Source: Casuarina equisetifolia (Eukaryota; Streptophyta; Magnoliopsida; Fagales; Casuarinaceae). Taken from it: a stretch of 64,000 nt of DNA. Below are positions 11,990-23,880 of the stretch, in pieces. A program made the translations under genes and the position numbers. The first letter of the stretch is position 1. The number at the start of each line of letters is the position of its first letter. Location of the stretch: contig CM052355.1 of assembly GCA_028551475.1 (NCBI GenBank), positions 23,649,580-23,713,579 of the forward strand, in the 5' to 3' direction. The notes below the pieces were generated by a model, which was not told where the DNA came from, did no database searches, and saw only the letters and a program-made list of their open reading frames with translations.

Positions 11990-14900
11990 TTAAGGACTTT
12001 AGTGAAAAAGTCAATGGGCTATTTTGAACCTCATATGCATCGTGTGCACATTGTTCCTCTTTGTATTTATTCTCATATAAAGTGGCACTCAATCTCAATA
12101 TCCATTGTCTTCTCATGCTACATAAAATTAGCTATTATCTTTCCTACAACCTCATTGTCACAAAATAAAGCAACTTGCAATCTAACATTAAGCCCAAAGT
12201 CTCTAAAAAGTTCAATAAGCCACATGATTTCACATATTATGATTCTTATAGCTTATATTTAGCTTCAATTGATGATCTTGACATTGTTGGTAGTTTCTTC
12301 ATTCTCCATGATATCAATGACTCTCCAAGTTTAACACAATGTCCTATGTTAAACCCTTTTCTCATTGGGCAAGTGTCATAGTCTGAGTCACTAAAGGTTA
12401 TTAACTCCAACTATGATGAAATGAGAAAGAAAATAGCTAAACCTAGAGTCTTCTTAATGTACTTTATAACCCAATGTGCAACATCATGTGTCGTCATTTT
12501 GTCATGTTCATGAATTTGCTTATTTGTTATACTAGACAAATAAGATTTGGCCTGATCATAGTCAAGTATATCAATTTTTCAACCAACCATCTATAACATG
12601 ATGAATCATTAAGGACTGAATCATGCTATTTATTACCAACCTCAATGTTAGCTTCATGCTTGGTTCCATTAGTATGACAATAGCTTTTTCTCTTGCCAAC
12701 CCTACCATGGATATACTTATGTCATCCTATTTCTCTCCTTAAGAAGTATTTTAATTGACCCAAGTTTTTTATGTGAAACATTAAGTCAAGGTAAGTCTTT
12801 AGATTGGCCATAACCATGGCATTGTTACCAATGATTAAGATGTTATCTACATAGATAAATAGGATTACTATATTGTTGCTTTCTTGATAGGTAAACAAGG
12901 TATAGTCATATTGCAACTATGCATATCCTATTACCTTTGATGCCTCTATAAACTTTGTATACCATTGATGCGATACTTGTTTTAAACTGTAGAGAGATTT
13001 ACACAAACAACATCACCAATCTTTCCCCCTGTCAATGAAATCCTTATGGCAGCTCTATGTATACCTCCTTTTTATAGATCCATATGTAAAAAGTCATGTT
13101 GCATGTTTAATTGGAATAAAGACCAGTGATGCTTGGCTACAAGTGAGAATACTACTCAAATACTAATTATCTTTGCAATGGGAGTAAAGGTTTCTTTGTA
13201 ATCAATTCCCTCCCTCTAATGATAACCTTTGGTTACTAATATGGCTTTATATATTTCTACGCTTCTATTTGAATTATACTTCACTTTATACGCACATTTG
13301 TAACCCACCATTTGTCTCTCTCTCCGTAACTGAATTAAATTCCATGTATGGTTTTCATTTAATGCCTCTAACTCTCATTTCATTGCTCCAACCCAATTAG
13401 GATTCGTAACTACTTTTTGATAAGAAGAGGGTTCCCATACAATAAAGACAAATGTTATGAATTGTTTGTGGTGTGGTGCTAGTTGGTCTAAGAAGACGTA
13501 ATTGGCCATGATATAATAGGTAGACATTGACATTGAAGATAAGGCAGAGCATATATACTTAGATGTCCAAACTATAGTCTCTTAGCTATGGTGGAGGTAC
13601 AAGGTCTAAAGGTTAAGAATGATGGTTTTAATGGCTATGTTGGAGAAGGCTTCAACAGTGCCTCTAGAGAGTGCTATAAAGGTCTTAGTGGTAAATCAAA
13701 AGGAAGTGAATATGGAAGTTTTTATGTAATTTCTCTCATTTATGTAAGCAAGGACTTGTCCACAAGGCTTAATGATGATCATTTATAAATTGAATATCAA
13801 ATTCATAAGTATCACTAGAGAATGAAAATACTAACACATGAATACTACATCACAATTGGTAAAGAACTTATTAGCAATTGGATCATAAGCATGATATTGC
13901 TTCTATAAGGAGCGATATCCTATGAAAATGCATGTTCTCTCTAAGAGCAAACTTGCTCATTGGACAAAGTGTAATGACATAATATTGATGCCCAAAGGCA
14001 TGCAAGTGATTTATTGTAAAAGGTCAACCATGGATGACCTCATATAGAGTGTGATGTGAAATGATTTAAGATAGCAATATATTTGCAAAATAGGTTCTCA
14101 TAAGGATACATTTTGCCAAGAAATGAGAAGGTATGCTTCCTTGAAATAATAACACCGTAACAATGTTTAAAAGGTGTCGATGTTTGCATTCCATAATCTC
14201 ATTCTACTGAGGTGTGTAAATGTAGATGGTCTCTTGAAAAATCCCTTAAGGGTTAAAAAGAAAGAAAATGGTGCTAAAAAAGAACATGATCTTATTATCT
14301 GGTCAAATGCGCTGAATCTAACACCTAAATTGGATAAATACCATGAGGATGTACATTTATGTGACAGTGAATACCTTGTCCTTAGTTTTTAATAGGAATA
14401 TCCACATGGCTTGCAGAAAATCATTAATTAAGATAAATAAATTACAAATGTCATTGTGTTTGGGAGCACAATATGGCCCCTAAATGATCCATATGGACTA
14501 AATTAGAGATTTTAGTTATCTTAATTTGACTCTAACTAAAAGGTAACCAAATTTGTTTGGCCAATAGGCATATCAAGTATGAAAAATCATTTGAATGATT
14601 TAACACTTTATCATGCATTAATAGGTATTTAGAATATGGATGGCCAAGAATGTCAATACTATAAATTGTAGTCAAGATCAACATATGAGGTATTTCAAAA
14701 AACGTTCAACTTTACATTGGAAAAGGGTTTTAGAATACAAAGCTAAGATCAATTTTCATAGAAGATATCAAGAAATAGAGACCTCTATTTGTTATATTCC
14801 AACCAATTACTACCCTAGTCATATTGTCTTAAAAAAGATAAAAACTAGGAAGGAAAAAAAAAACAACAAAATTATTATCCACAATCAATCTAGTATTGGA

Positions 14901-15000
14901 AATCAAGTTACATTTGAACCTAGAAATAAAAAAAAACACACTTCAAGATCAACTTGATGTGAGTTAACTGGGTCCAATGTGTATAACTATTACATGGGTT
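11990..15000 (-). mobile_element. Decayed Ty1/copia retrotransposon, fragment 1
   Basis: Reading the minus strand from high to low coordinates shows copia polyprotein pieces broken by many stops and frameshifts. Integrase-like sequence lies around 14,400-14,600. The start of reverse transcriptase, with a KGYHQREGIDY-like segment, is near 13,200. A SLYSLKQ segment lies near 12,980. The catalytic box is at about 12,855 and reads YVDN instead of YVDD. An RNase H tail runs to about 12,000 with ISW-like and SRSSIEAKY-like motifs. Integrase before reverse transcriptase is the Ty1/copia order. No LTR pair could be paired. Non-functional. Confidence 0.8.
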
Positions 15001-18000
15001 CTATTAGGTAAGTGCATGAAAAATAATTAAAGTGGGCATAGATCATGCAAGAATGAATCAAAATTACACTTAATATATTTTATAGCTCATGAATCCAAAA
15101 TTTATCTATAATTTGTCAATCTCAAAAGGAGGCTTTGAGATGTTACCTACAAAAGAAGCACTCAAATCACTTCCTCCCATATTGTTCAACATTTATAATA
15201 GCTAGTAGAATTATTTAGATGATGAGCCTCACTGCAATGAGCTACTTGTAGAGCCTCCTTAGAAGGTAATCCCATGTATCCTACATTGGGCTATACAACT
15301 ACACCAATAAGACTTCCATTACTCCCTATAAAGGCTTGTTGAAATTGACCTAACTACCCACTAGCTAAGTTAAGTTTTGATGAATGAGGCCTAAACATTT
15401 GGAGAGGATTAAATGCAACTCCTACTCTAATCCAAAATTCCAATCCATTATGGCCCTCTTGCTCATATGAATTATAGGCTCCTTGCCTATTGTCCCATAT
15501 TTTGGGTTTTTGTCCTACAACTTTGGACTCCTACCCATTGTCCAATAGCTTGGCCTCTAATCTCATAAGGATTTGAGTTCCCAACCCATTATCTCATGAA
15601 TTATTCAAGCTAGCCCATGCCATATATCCTTTATGCAAGTTCTTGGTGTGCTTGCATCTAATAACCCTATCCATGTTACTTGTTCTTCCAATTTTATATT
15701 TAATTCTAGGTGGGAGGAAAACCCATAAGCCTATATCATTGTGTATGGGTGTTGGTCTGGATTGTAACAATGCTCATATACAACTTGGTTATTGCCCTTG
15801 TTAGACCAATTTTGTACCTTGTTTAAGTTTTTTGAAGAACTAGTTTAAAGATTCAAAGAACCCAAGGCACAATTGACAACAAGAACCCTTGTTTCTACTG
15901 CTAATATCAATTCATATTCCTTATGGAGATGATCTACATCTTTTTTGGTAAGATCTTAAGCTATATCAACTAAAAAAAAGGATCTTTGGCTAGGATGTTT
16001 GTCTAGAGGGGCTTAAACTAGTTACTTAACCCATTGAGATCCTCCATTAATCTAACCTTTTTTCCTTTCCTCTAAGCATTCATTCACTTTACATGTGCAT
16101 AGCCCACATGAACACAAGAAGAAGGTTCATGAATATCAATTTTTGCCTAGCAATTTAAAATGGAGTTGTGATACTTTCTTATGGATTTTTCAATATACTT
16201 CAAGCTATATAACTTCTACCTAAGGTTATACCATTGAGTGGTTGTGGTTCATCCAAGCCTAAGCTATAAATTTTCCTAAATTGTTAAATATATTTTGATG
16301 TTGACAATGTTTGAAAAATTATTTTCATATATATGTATATATTTGTTATTTTATCTATATCTTTTGCTAATAAAAATGTGGAACATAAAGACAATGATTA
16401 TTTGTAAACAAAAACTCCCATATACCAAAATGTTTATACATTTTGGTTTAACCATCATGTACCTCTAGTTCTTATGTTTAAATGACTTGCTTTGAAATAA
16501 AGTGGTTCAATTGAGCCTACAAATTTGAATGACACTTTTTTTTTGGAAATTATTGATTAGATGCATTGAATTGTATAAAACCAATTGTGTATTAAAGAAA
16601 AATAAAAAAAAATGGAAATAAAGTTAAGTATGCTTATTGCTACCTTGCGTGTTTTAGTGTTGCACCTAAATGAAACGGTGCACTTTAGGAAATACATAGG
16701 TGGCTAGTTAAGAATAGGTAAGGCAAACACATATGCTGGCATTTTCTCAACTTACCCTTTCATCTTCTTTCCTTCTTTATTCTGAAACATGCAGATGCTA
16801 TTTAAAGGTAAAATCTGACCAAAATGGAATCTTTTCGAGAGAAAATCAAGGAGCCTTGATTATAGAATGGTATGATTCTTGTTTTGCCCAAAAATGGTTT
16901 GATTAGAAAGCATATATATTAATGGCTAGGGTTTCAATTTGATTACACACAATTTTGAGAAAAACTCTCGATATATTCTTGTGAAAAACATTCAATGAAG
17001 TAGTTCTTTTCCTTTGACTATATGAGTAATGTGGTAATCTCTTTCTAGTTTAAAGGTTTATTGATCTATTTAGTTCATAATCCTACAAGCTAATCTTTGT
17101 TATGTGTTCACAAAGTTTTGTTTGAAAAAATTTGTCAATTACATTGTTGGTTCATTTTCAAGATTACCCTAACTGTGTGTCCTCTATTAAGCTTGTTACT
17201 ACTATGAATCATATTTCACTTGATTCTTTACTATTTGCTTAAAGAGTGAAGTGTGGTGACTATTGTTTTATTGATTTTCATATCTTATTTATGGCATATT
17301 TTGATTAAAATTGTTCTTAATAATAATATTGGTGTGAATCAAGTAAGGTTAAGTAGTTGGGAAATATCAAGAATATATTGTTCAAACAACATTGTGATAT
17401 CATTTGATCATTCTTGATTAGTCTATTTTAATATATTAAATTGAGTTTTGTCCTTGAAAGAATTACTATCTTTCTTATATTGCTTCTTTAAGAAAAAATG
17501 ATTGCTTGAATGCCTTTCTAAAGATACAAACTGAGATTGAATACAAGAGACATTCTTATTTGAGTCATGACCACTTCCTAAACAAGAAAGAAATATATTG
17601 CTACTTAAACTTTGATATCTTATAGTGTGTGTTTTGACTTGTAATAGAAAATCATAACTTGTGTTCTTGATTTGTACCAGCAAGTTGTAAAGTGTGATTT
17701 TTCTTATAAGCAAATTGTGAGTTGTGGTTGTGGTTGTTTTATGTTGAGACCGTGTGTAGTCTTAGGTTGTTGTGTTGTATTGAAAAGCCATGTGTGGCTG
17801 GTTGGTTGAGAAATGGATTATAGATCTTTGTGTTCAGTGAACAAAAGATCAAGGTGTAATAAATTATGGGAGTACAACTTTTATAAAGTAGTAAAAGGGC
17901 TCTTTTACTATTGGTAAGAGGGGGTAGAAGTAGGTCTAAAGAAAGGCCGAACCACCTGAACATTTTCTTGTGTATTTTTTTTATATTGTTATTTTTAAGC

Positions 18001-18240
18001 AAAAGAAAGAATAACCCAATCCAACCCCCCTTATTAGGTTAATCCATACCAACACAAATCATCATGAGTTTCAATGTTGAGTTTGATGGTGGACAAAGCA
18101 ATGCTAAGGAAATTGTTTAGAGATAGAAACAATGGGCTTGGAAATGGTTCATGGAATCATTTCCAGTGGCCATTTCAAGTGAGTGTGTAGCTTTAGGTGA
18201 TAAACTTTTTGGCGTTTCTAGCATGTTTTTGGTTTAGCTA
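15000..18240. other. Intergenic, probably more transposon debris
   Basis: No confident gene. The segment 15,100-16,250 could be the gag end of copia fragment 1, but no zinc knuckle or capsid motif could be read. 16,300-18,240 is AT-rich with nothing recognised. Confidence 0.4.
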
Positions 18241-18576
18241 GTGAAAGGATATGATGGGTTTGTGATTTCTCATGGGTTTACGGCTTGGTTGAAGGAAGAA
18301 TGTGAAGATGGGTCCTCAAGTGATGGATTTTCAATGATTTCTAGCATATGTTTGGTTTGGCTAGGGAAAAAAGAAAGAGATGGTGGGTTTGCAATTTCTA
18401 TTGGGTGCAAGTGGCTTGGTCAAAAGAGGAAGGTGAAGATGGATTTATGATTTTTGGTAGGATTTCTAGTGGATTCACAACTTGGTCAAAAAAGGAAGGA
18501 AAAGATAGGTCTGTAATTTTTTACGAGATTTTCAATGGGTCTATAGCTTGGTCAAATAAAGGAAAAGTTGGCATTT
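18240..18576. repeat. Degenerate tandem repeat, about 60-80 bp period
   Basis: Recurring blocks of the form GGTTTGTGATTTCT, then ATGGGTTTA-like, then GCTTGGTCAAAAAAGGAAGG occur at least four times with substitutions. The blocks keep plus-strand frames partly open (for example 18241-18450 and 18348-18578). I take these as by-products of the repeat, not a gene. Confidence 0.65.
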
Positions 18577-20400
18577 GATCATAATTTTAGGAAATACCCA
18601 TGGGCAATTTTGTGAGTCTATTTGTTTGTGGAGTTTCATGATCTATAGGGGAAACAAATGATTTTCTTAATTGTTTAAGAGTGAAGATCATTAAAAGGCA
18701 TGCATGAACTAACATGCAAAGTTGACAACATATATAATATAGAGTTATGTTAACATGAAATATTGAATGGCACTTGCAATATTGCAATAAAGTATGGGAT
18801 CAAATAAGGCATCACCAAATATGCTATGATAGGATGGAGTCTAATGGGAACAAAATGGAGATGACATAAATGGCTTCAATGTTGGCCTGAGCAATGATGT
18901 TTAAGGGAAACTTAGCTTGATGTAATTAAAGACTTGAAGAAATGTATTTGTACCTTTAAACAAAAAAAAGTAATGAAGCATGCCAAGTTTTTTAATTGGG
19001 ATTTTTTTTTAAAAAAAAAGGTGGCCATAAGTGTAGTTAAAAGTGCAATAGGTGATCCAATTAGAATAATAACATTTTCACATATTAAGTGGAAAATATT
19101 ATAATGCTCCATATAGTAAATGAAGAGTGATAAGTTGACTCAAGAAACAATATATTCCAAACCTAGAAGAAAATCATTGAATCATTAATGCAAGCTTGAG
19201 GAGCTTATTCAAAGTCATAAATGAAGCAATGAACATGGTAGGCATATTACAATTGTGGGATTAATAAATATGGGTTTTTTGTTTCCCATGCTTACCTCTT
19301 TATGAAGATTGCTATGAAAGAAGAAATTCTTAAGATCAAGTGGATAAAATGTCATCCATAAAAGTAAGCAAGCGCTAAAACTAATAGGCTTTGAAATGGG
19401 ATTGAAAGTTTTTGGTGAAGTCAAAACTTACTTGTTAGGAAAAACCTCTAATGAAGAGATAAGTTGTAAACGATTTAAAGGAGTCATTTGATTAGAGCTT
19501 TGTGATGGGGAGAAATTAGATGCCATGAAAGCATAAGAGGATGGCTACTGACTCAAGTGTGTGAGATAGTATAATCCACAATCAATGGTGTTGCAAAAAA
19601 GGATTTTGCCCAAGTGATGACTCTTATTGATGAAATAGATAGGATAGAAAATAAAAATAAAATATTATCTCTAATGGATCAAGAAATAGACAATAAAGTT
19701 TTGGATATGGAAAGAACTACTAAAACATTATAAAATTTAAGATTTGGTGGGGAAGTCATGATATTATTAGTGTGTATAATGGGAAAGCTTGTATTATCAC
19801 TTATATAATTATTGGTGTCGAAAATAAAATTGACAAAATTTGTGGTGCTATTGATGATGCAATTGGTATCATCAAAATTGCAAAAACCAAGAGAAATTAA
19901 AGATCGCAAAGGCAAGGTGTAAAATTATGTAGTAGACCTAGGCTTGCAAGTCAGTGTAGTTAGCTTAAGGTTGAGGAGTGGTGCAATGGGTATGGAGTTG
20001 TAGGTTAGTAGAGCAAGCTTTCTTTTGTGAGAAGTTAGTTAGAACAAGAATTTGTACAAAAATATTGTAGAAATTTGTGCTTATAAAAAAACACAAGAAA
20101 AATAAAATTATAAAAAACACAAATAACACAATTGAAAACAAAGAAAAAAGCTTGTATTTCCTGATGGATTGTGTGTACACTCCAACTATCTTTTTATAAT
20201 GGTCAAAAAACAAATGTAAATCATCTCTTAATGACGATAAATCAATACCAAATTGATTATGAAAACCATAGCCATAAAGAATACAAAAACCTTTTAGGTT
20301 ATTGAGTGAAAAATTTAATCAATAGAGTTAATAATTCTTTCCCTTTTTCATGGTAATGAAGAGTTCATTTTTTTTTATTTAAATGCTTCTTATTTCACTT
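18577..20400. other. Intergenic, nothing recognised
   Basis: AT-rich, with A- and T-runs near 18,960-19,020 and 20,080-20,150. No coding signature. It may be internal sequence of the element whose pol remains follow. Confidence 0.45.
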
Positions 20401-20439
20401 TTAGTTATTTTATAAAACTATCAAAAATTAGAGGAGAAG

Positions 20440-22400
20440 ATGAGCCATTTTGTAAGCATGAGGAAGAAGATGACATGCGTAAAATGCATGAGTGTGTCTT
20501 TGTGTTAAGCATTGCTTGCCTCAATGGTGTCGCATATGTGTTACACACGCCACCTTTTCTAAACCATCCTTTGACTTCACTTATGATGTGGTGCCTAATA
20601 TGGCATCCTTTTTGCTTTTCTAACATCCCCAAGCAAGCTAACATGTTGTTCCACACTATGAGCTTATTTTGAAGTAGTTTAAATTAAATGGAGGAAAGAC
20701 CTTTTGTAAATATTTCAACTACTTGATCAATAAAAGAGATGAAATGTACATAAAGTTTCTTTGTTTTGATTCTCTCCTAAATAAAGTAAAAATCAATTTC
20801 AATATGTTTTGTTCATGTATGGAAAATAAGATTAGTTGTTAGATAAAATGCTAATAAATTATCACACCAAAGTATAGGAAGATTGAATTCTTTTACATGA
20901 AGATCTTGTAACAAAGCTTCTATCTAAATAAGTTTTATTGTAGCATTACATTTTAGCTTAGCTTTTGTACTAGAGTAAGCAACATTCTTTTGTTTATTAA
21001 AACTCTAGAATATTTTATGTGTTCCAAGAAAAATATAAAACTCTCTGATTGATTTGTGATCATAATGATCACTAGCTTATTCATCATCAAAATGTGCATG
21101 GAGGTTATTAGTTAATGTTTTTATTAGTTTATGGTTCTTTATGGAGAATTGTTGGATCATGTAATGATTTGTATATTTTTGTTTCTTTTGTGTTGAATTA
21201 TCTGAAGTAATTTCAGTAAAAGGATGTGGCATTATTGAATTGGTATCAATATTTTGTGTATTTCTGTGAAAGCAAAACACATTTTCATTAAATATGGTAT
21301 CGGTAACAATGTAAATTGTTTTTGTCTGTAAACAAAGACAATGATAGCCTTTATATCCTATAAGATGGCATAGAAAAACATAAGTTTTTAAGTGTATATT
21401 GAGTTTACGTTGAGTATAAGGCCTTTAAGTAAGGAAATGCCAAACACCTAAAAATCTGTAAATGGGATATACTACGTTTTTTATTAAATAGTTTTTCCCA
21501 TAGGCTTTTTTTGGTCTATCACTAAGCTTGGTAAACAATTAATAAGATGCACTATACTTTCAAAAACAAAATCCCAATATTAAAGTGGTGTATGGGCATG
21601 ATTTATCATTGACAATCTTTATTCAATGATGTGCTTGTGTTTTCCTTTAGCAATCTCATTTTGATATGGTGCATTAGGACTTGATATGCATTAATAAATA
21701 CCTTTGTTAGATAAAATGGCTCTAAAAGCTTTAGAAGTAAATTCTACTACTCCATCACAATGAATTTTTTTATTGTAGTTTGAAGTTGATTTTCAATAAA
21801 TGTTTGAATATTCTTGAAGATTTGCAGAAATTCATCTATAGTTTACATGGAATAAAGTCATATAAATTTAGAATATCCGTCAATAAAACAAATGTAATAT
21901 ATATTCCCTTGAGAAATTGTAATTGGTGTAGGACCTCATATATCAAATGGACTAAGTTCAAAAAAGCATTGGAAATATTATGTATAAATAAATGTGACTA
22001 TTATTGACTTTTACTGATGCTACAAGCTGTGCGAGACAATGGAATATTTCCAATAAATCTTATTACATTTGCATAGTTAAGATGACTTAATCTATAGTGC
22101 CAAACCATTACATTTATTATAAAAATATAAGGTGATTACTGAAGATCGTGTAACTTAAGGTGACAAAATCCATTTTGAGCTAGTTCTTGTAGTAGAATTT
22201 GTCCCATTGTCAAACTCTATACAAGATAGAAATTGAAGAAAAAAAATGAAGAAACACAATATTTTGTAAATTTAGAAATAGATAACAAACATTTTGTCAT
22301 ATTTAGCACAATAAGAACATTAAAAAAATTGTTATTACTAAGGGATAATAAATTACCTTTGTGGGTTATTGAAAGTGTTATTCCATCCCTTACAATAACT
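20440..22400 (-). mobile_element. Decayed Ty1/copia retrotransposon, fragment 2 (RT missing)
   Basis: On the minus strand, a GAG-pre-integrase stretch (HLNYANVIRF-like) is near 22,080. An integrase core with HCDGVVEFTSKAF in place of the usual SDGGGEF-type block is near 21,760, followed by a PYQNEIAKGKHKH-like stretch. An integrase C-terminal stretch runs to about 21,080. It is followed almost at once by RNase H: SSTKAKLKCNA near 20,960 and TKHIEIDFYFI near 20,795. The palm domain with its YVDD box should lie between and is absent. Multiple stops; not functional. Confidence 0.75.
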
Positions 22401-23340
22401 ACTTGATTCCCTTCATAATTGAGTAGTTAAGTAATATCATAGTCATTTGGCGAGACATGATGTTGGTGTGAGAATAAAAAAACCACTTAGTTTAAGTGAA
22501 GGCTTCGAAAGTTTGTTGTTGAGCCTTCTTAACAATATTGGCTTGAATATTTTATGGGCCTTAAAATCTTATATTAGGCCTAAAATTAGAAGGAACATAC
22601 CTATAATGGCATTGACATGCAATATGTTATGGTTTGTAACAAATTTGGTAAAAACATTGTGCCAAGGTTTGCTGCTATAATTATCAAAAATCAAAACTTG
22701 CATGAAATGTGTCACATGGATAAGCATCTAGAGTAATTTTTTTAATTTTTTAATTTTTAATTTTTAATTTTTTTGGTCCTCTTTTCTCATTTGATTCATA
22801 AGAAAACATTTATTCATTTTTTCATTCCTTAGGTCCAGAATCAAACGTGTATTTAGAGTGACACGGACCCGAACGAGAAAAATGCTCAAGTAATTTTAAA
22901 GTTTTTAACCTTTTATGAAAGTCTTTTCATCTTAAGTAGCTTTTTAATCCATTCCCTCATCTTAAGTAGCTTTTTAATCCATTGCCTCTAAGATGTGTTC
23001 TTGTGTAATTATTATTTGTATATATATTTGTCTGTGCATGTATGTGTTTGAGTTTTTTAACGATGAACAATATATAAAATTCCATAGCTGTCTCATACTT
23101 AGTAATTTGCTAACATACCAATCACATTAAAAGAAATAATTATTAAAGAAATGCATCATGCTAGATGTTTTTCTACGCTACACTCCTCCTGAGAGTTATA
23201 ACATCTTTTTATGAAGCGATGTTATTGAATAATAATATATATTCATAACTATTTATTTTGGCGTGATTTTTATCTCTTGTTCACTGTTAAGAATCTAAAA
23301 ATATGAAGTCATTTAAAAGACAACACACGCATGAATGAAT
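22401..23340. other. AT-rich intergenic stretch upstream of FHY3
   Basis: Contains a T/A-rich low-complexity run near 22,736-22,773 and a short direct repeat (listed separately). The open frame 22447-22680 resembles no known protein. Confidence 0.5.
22927..22983. repeat. 27-bp perfect direct repeat, period 30
   Basis: Two identical 27-bp copies (22927-22953 and 22957-22983), each containing TCATCTTAAGTAGC followed by a T-run, separated by CCC. Only two copies with a 3-bp gap, so this is a simple slippage duplication. Confidence 0.9.
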
Positions 23341-23349
23341 GACTTGATA

Positions 23350-23880
23350 AAAACAAGTTGGGGCCAAAGCAACGTCCCTCTCATTCCACGTTAAGGTAAT
23401 TGATTAAAGATTTTAATCAGCGTTGGTTGTTGAGAACATCACGGTTGACAAGCAGCAATGACTCATCGGGCAAGCGTCACACGCGCTCGCTTCTCAGCTG
23501 GTAGACTCGGGGAGTTAGTCCTGCAAATTCGTGCGTTTGGAAGTTGAGTACATACGCACATACGGATACGCGAAGGGAGAGGACTGGCACACGCGACGCG
23601 TGTGGGAGGGGAACACGAAAAGAGCGAGTGGGGAATGCGTGTACTTTATCAATTTGTTTTGATAAATTATCAGGTACTTGCTGGGTACGCGGTGACTGAC
23701 AGACCGACACACCCAACGAAACAGACCCATCCCCCCGTAAACGAAGTGGCTACTCGCTCGGCGTGCGTGATCCAAACCCTAAAACTTTTCCCCATTCCAA
23801 TTGAAACGCTCTTCTCTACACGCGCAAACCACCCCCACTCGCCCTGTTTCTCAGCTTTTCTTCTCAGATGCTACACTTAA
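23350..23880 (+). promoter_or_regulatory. FHY3 promoter / 5' leader with FHY3-FAR1 binding motifs
   Basis: A GC-richer island in AT-rich flanks, about 4 kb before the FHY3 start codon. It contains two perfect CACGCGC motifs (23480-23486 and 23819-23825), the FBS motif bound by FHY3 and FAR1 in the FHY1 and FHL promoters (established knowledge). It also has a perfect 17-bp palindrome, CACACGCGACGCGTGTG, at 23588-23604. This holds the ACGCGT/CGCG-box core recognised by CAMTA-type factors and a CACGCGA near-match to the FBS. A pyrimidine (TCTCTG)n stretch at 23,882-23,925 follows, as in many plant leaders. The exact transcription start is unknown. Confidence 0.55.

Noticed and set aside
22927..22983. 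CRISPR-like direct repeat
   Set aside because: Only two copies, a 3-bp gap and a eukaryotic genome; a slippage duplication.
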